DNA from: CAZTYW01 sp964617695
GTDB taxonomy: Bacteria; Chloroflexota; Dehalococcoidia; UBA2247; RBG-13-53-26
Direction: 5' to 3'
DNA length: 7,885 nucleotides
NCBI GenBank assembly: GCA_964617695.1
Contig: CAZTYW010000079.1
Coordinates: 1-7,885 of the forward strand
A model generated the notes under the pieces. The model saw only the letters and a program-made list of their open reading frames with translations. It made no database searches and was not told the DNA's origin. The position numbers and the translations under genes are program-made. Below, one piece after another: positions 5,852 through 7,885 of the stretch (position 1 is its first letter; every line of letters starts with the position of its first letter).

Positions 5852-6217
5852 ATGGATCTGACCCAGAATCTCAGCAGAAGCAATCAGGCAACTGGCGCAC
5901 CTAACATACTGACACGTCTTCGTCTGACTGACCTCAAGACAGACCTGTTCCTGGCAGCGAACGTTGTGGACGCCCTCATCACCTATCTGGCGCTGCGCCA
6001 GGAAACGGGAATCACGGAATTCAACACCATCCTCCACTCCATGATGGACACCATCGGCCTCGGCAACACCCTGATTCTGAAAGTCGTCCTCTGCGTGGCG
6101 GTGCTGTGGTTGCTGAGGAAGACCAACAGAGAGCACCTGCTGGTCCCCCTGTCGGCCATCTTCGTTCTGGTTGCCATCAGCAACCTTATCGTGGCCAGTG
6201 CTTGCGGGGTCCTGTAG
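5852..6217 (+). CDS. Small three-helix membrane protein, DUF5658-like
   Basis: The product has 121 residues with a polar N-terminus of about 30 and three likely membrane helices: about 31-49 (DLFLAANVVDALITYLALR), 72-88 (NTLILKVVLCVAVLWLL) and 97-116 (LVPLSAIFVLVAISNLIVAS). The pattern Asp40 in the first helix, ThrGlyIle-x-Glu56-x-Asn58 after it, then Lys77 in the second helix resembles the D...L...G..E.NP...K pattern of DUF5658 proteins; here Asn-Thr replaces the usual Asn-Pro. The function of that family is not known to me. No Shine-Dalgarno sequence precedes the ATG, and the promoter at 5809-5837 leaves almost no leader, so translation is probably leaderless. The gene stands alone on the plus strand and converges on the OmpR-type regulator gene 68 bases away. 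The coding call is good; the family assignment is tentative. Confidence 0.7.
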   Translation: MDLTQNLSRSNQATGAPNILTRLRLTDLKTDLFLAANVVDALITYLALRQETGITEFNTILHSMMDTIGLGNTLILKVVLCVAVLWLLRKTNREHLLVPLSAIFVLVAISNLIVASACGVL

Positions 6218-6285
6218 AGAAGAGTCTGCTGCGGGTCCGCGGGCTGAATGAGGCCCGACCGCCGGCAGGTGCCTGGAGCAAGGCC

Positions 6286-6969
6286 CTACCTGGGGCGGAC
6301 GAACCTGTAACCTTCCCCATGATCGTTGACTATCATCCGGGGTGGACTATCCTTCAACTTGGTCCTCAGCCTGCGTATATAGGTCCTGAGAGCCTCAGGC
6401 TCAGTCTGTTCCTCGCCCCAAACGTGCCTCAGTAACTGCTTGCTGTTCACCGTGCGGTCGGCGTTCTTCACCAGTGCATACAACAGCTTCCACTCCGTCG
6501 GGGTCAGTCTCACCTTTTCGCCTTCGAGGCTCACCTCGTGGTTGGTGAGGTTGAGATTCAACCTGCCGGCATCAACAGAGATCTCGTCTTCCGCGAGCCT
6601 GCGGACGCGAGCCCGGCGGAGTACTGCACTAACCCTGGCAACAAGGTCTATGGGGCTGAACGGCTTGACGATGTAGTCGTCGGCACCGATCTCAAGACCC
6701 CTCGCCCTGTCCGCCTGGGCTTCCCTGACGGACAGGATGATCACCGGCACCTCCGAGAAGGTACGAAGACGGTTCAGCACCTCGAAGCCATCCATGTCGG
6801 GCAGGTTGAGGTCCAGGATCACGATGTCAAAGCGCTCGGACTCCAGCATCTTTATGCCTTTGGCTCCCTGGACGGCGCAGGAGACATCGACGTTGGGCCA
6901 GCGCAACTGGAGGCAAATGGAGACGGACTCCACTATCTCGGCGTTGTCCTCAATGACCAGTACCTTCAA
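6286..6969 (-). CDS. OmpR/PhoB-family response regulator (REC + winged helix)
   Basis: This is a transcription factor activated by the histidine kinase encoded directly upstream. From a TTG start at 6969 it has 227 residues and opens with MKVLVIEDN, the standard beginning of the family. The receiver domain (1-118) carries Glu7-Asp8, phosphoacceptor Asp53 (IVILDLNLPDMDG), Ser80 and Lys102 (YIVKPFSP). The winged-helix DNA-binding domain spans about 130-226, with VRLTPTEWKLLYALVKNADR, LLRHVWGEEQTE, LRTYIRRLRTKLKDSP and the closing GEGYRFVRPR. The start is set by GGAGG (6975-6979) five bases before the TTG; a GTG three bases earlier is too close to that site, and a GTG/ATG further up would overlap the kinase gene with a sequence foreign to the family. 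The gap to the kinase stop is 22 bases, so the two genes form an operon. Target genes are unknown. Confidence 0.93.
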   Translation of the reverse strand: MKVLVIEDNAEIVESVSICLQLRWPNVDVSCAVQGAKGIKMLESERFDIVILDLNLPDMDGFEVLNRLRTFSEVPVIILSVREAQADRARGLEIGADDYIVKPFSPIDLVARVSAVLRRARVRRLAEDEISVDAGRLNLNLTNHEVSLEGEKVRLTPTEWKLLYALVKNADRTVNSKQLLRHVWGEEQTEPEALRTYIRRLRTKLKDSPPRMIVNDHGEGYRFVRPR

Positions 6970-6974
6970 CACAA

Positions 6975-6979
6975 CCTCC
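6975..6979 (-). promoter_or_regulatory. Ribosome binding site that fixes a TTG start
   Basis: GGAGG on the minus strand lies five bases before the TTG at 6969-6967, which opens the MKVLVIEDN reading. It lies only two bases from the in-frame GTG at 6972, too close for normal initiation. Confidence 0.65.
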
Positions 6980-6991
6980 GGGCCACATGCC

Positions 6992-7885
6992 TCAGGTCCG
7001 CACCACAGCCAGCGAAAAGGCAAAGGCGTTGCCTCTGCCGACGCCGTTGTTGTCGACCCAGATCTGGCCTCCGTGCAACTCTATTAGCCGTTTGCATATG
7101 GCCAGCCCCAAGCCCAGGCCGGGCAGGCGCTGCCTCTCCTCGTCGTCCTCACCCCGGTAATAGGGATCGAAGATTCTCTCCTTCTCCTCGTCAGTTATGA
7201 GCGGCGCCGAGTCCTCCACCTCTATGACCACCGTGTGGTCAACTTCCTTTGCCCTGACAACCACGCTGGTTTCCTGAGGAGAGAACTTGTTGGCATTCTC
7301 CAGAAGATTGATCATTATTTGCTCCAGCTTCGCCCTGTCAGCCGCCACCGGCGGCAAGCGCTCCGGGAACTCGAGCTTGAGACGTTGACCTTTGTTTTCG
7401 AAGAGGACGGAAAGCTGGGAGGCTACCTCCGATATTACGAGGGGGACGTCGACAAGTTCCATCTCCAGGGCCATTCCCCCCGTCTGCATCCTGGCGAATT
7501 CCAGCAGCTCGCTGATTCTCTTGTCCATTCTCCAGGCACTCCTGGAGATATTGTGGACCAGCCGCCTCTTCTGCCCCGTCGTCGTCGACGGGGCCTCACC
7601 CTCCAGCAACTCCGCTGACGAGATTATGGCCGTCAGCGGCGTCTTTAGCTCGTGAGCCACGCCGTGCAGGAACTCCGTCTTCTGCTCGTTCTGCCTCTGG
7701 AGCTCTGTCCTGGTCTCTCGCTCCATGCCGTAAAGGCGGGCGTTTTCCAGTTCGACGGCCATTCTATTGGCCACAGTACAGACCAGCCGGACATCCTCCT
7801 CCGAGTAAGGCTGGTCGGACAGCTTCCGGCCGAGCACAAGTACGCCGACGAGCTCGTTTTGCTTGGTTTTCAAAGCGACGAAGAG
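6992..7885 (-). CDS. GAF-domain histidine kinase (HisKA), 5' end outside the window
   Basis: This is the sensor kinase for the OmpR-type regulator, cut by the right edge of the window; at least 297 residues are visible and the frame is open to 7885. The visible N-terminus is the end of a GAF domain (LFVALKTKQNELVGVLVLG, then YSEEDVRLVCTVANRMAVEL and ENARLYG). A short coiled linker leads to HisKA with the phosphoacceptor His at 7652-7654 (HGVAHELKTPLTAI). The HATPase has the N box INLLENANKFS, a departed G1 box (VEDSAPLI instead of DxGxGI), an F box (ERIFDPYYRG) and a full G2 glycine loop (LPGLGLGLAICKRLIELHGG). No membrane segment is visible, and the part upstream cannot be judged. An in-frame TTG at 7873 is internal to the GAF domain and is not the real start. 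The ligand is unknown. Confidence 0.9.
   Translation of the reverse strand, partial: LFVALKTKQNELVGVLVLGRKLSDQPYSEEDVRLVCTVANRMAVELENARLYGMERETRTELQRQNEQKTEFLHGVAHELKTPLTAIISSAELLEGEAPSTTTGQKRRLVHNISRSAWRMDKRISELLEFARMQTGGMALEMELVDVPLVISEVASQLSVLFENKGQRLKLEFPERLPPVAADRAKLEQIMINLLENANKFSPQETSVVVRAKEVDHTVVIEVEDSAPLITDEEKERIFDPYYRGEDDEERQRLPGLGLGLAICKRLIELHGGQIWVDNNGVGRGNAFAFSLAVVRT

Noticed and set aside
5360..6136. 258-residue minus-strand open frame
   Set aside because: It runs antisense to the membrane protein gene and through the palindromic repeats. Its composition is repeat-derived and no domain or ribosome site is seen.
6218..6285. Bidirectional terminator between the convergent membrane protein and OmpR-type regulator genes
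   Set aside because: Only 5-bp stems (CGGGC/GCCCG and CAGGT/ACCTG) are present, without T-runs.

Overview
The window looks like a high-GC bacterial chromosome. The style of its genes suggests an uncultured Chloroflexota lineage of Dehalococcoidia type: membrane-free GAF histidine kinases paired with NarL and OmpR regulators, a kinase C-terminus reading EDSAPLI...GLGLGLAICKRL, and intergenic CCCTCTCCC/GGGAGAGGG hairpins. This placement is an inference from recall, not a database result.

Layout from left to right. Positions 91-481 (minus) hold a small unrecognised protein gene whose frame is broken twice, each time at a G/C homopolymer. If both runs are restored by one base it reads as an unbroken 130-residue protein with one C-terminal membrane helix. 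It diverges from an N-acyl-D-amino-acid deacylase-type amidohydrolase (588-2279, plus). Then follow genes on the minus strand: a NarL-type response regulator (2328-2981) overlapped by its soluble GAF histidine kinase (2950-4260), and upstream of them a UPF0173-type metallo-beta-lactamase-fold hydrolase (4504-5211) with its own promoter. A 640-base gene-free stretch (5212-5851) holds that promoter, several palindromic repeats, one copy of a dispersed repeat, and a promoter for a small three-helix membrane protein (5852-6217, plus; DUF5658-like). The right end is a second two-component pair on the minus strand: an OmpR/PhoB-type regulator (6286-6969) and its histidine kinase (6992 to beyond the window edge).

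The window therefore carries two independent phosphorelays with cytoplasmic GAF sensors, separated by a hydrolase, a small membrane protein and repeat-rich DNA. The GAF-HK/NarL pair has a candidate promoter whose perfect TTGACA lies inside one copy of an approximately 64-bp dispersed repeat and overlaps a GACAGC-N6-GCTGTC dyad. Both kinases depart from consensus in the ATP-binding domain: the first has QGAVGN instead of QEAxxN, and the second has DSAPLI instead of DxGxGI.

No tRNA, rRNA, CRISPR array, transposase or phage gene is visible. I see no clear multi-gene novel system. The most unusual items are the frameshifted tail-anchored gene, the repeat-borne promoter, the degenerate kinase boxes and a nearly leaderless transcript.
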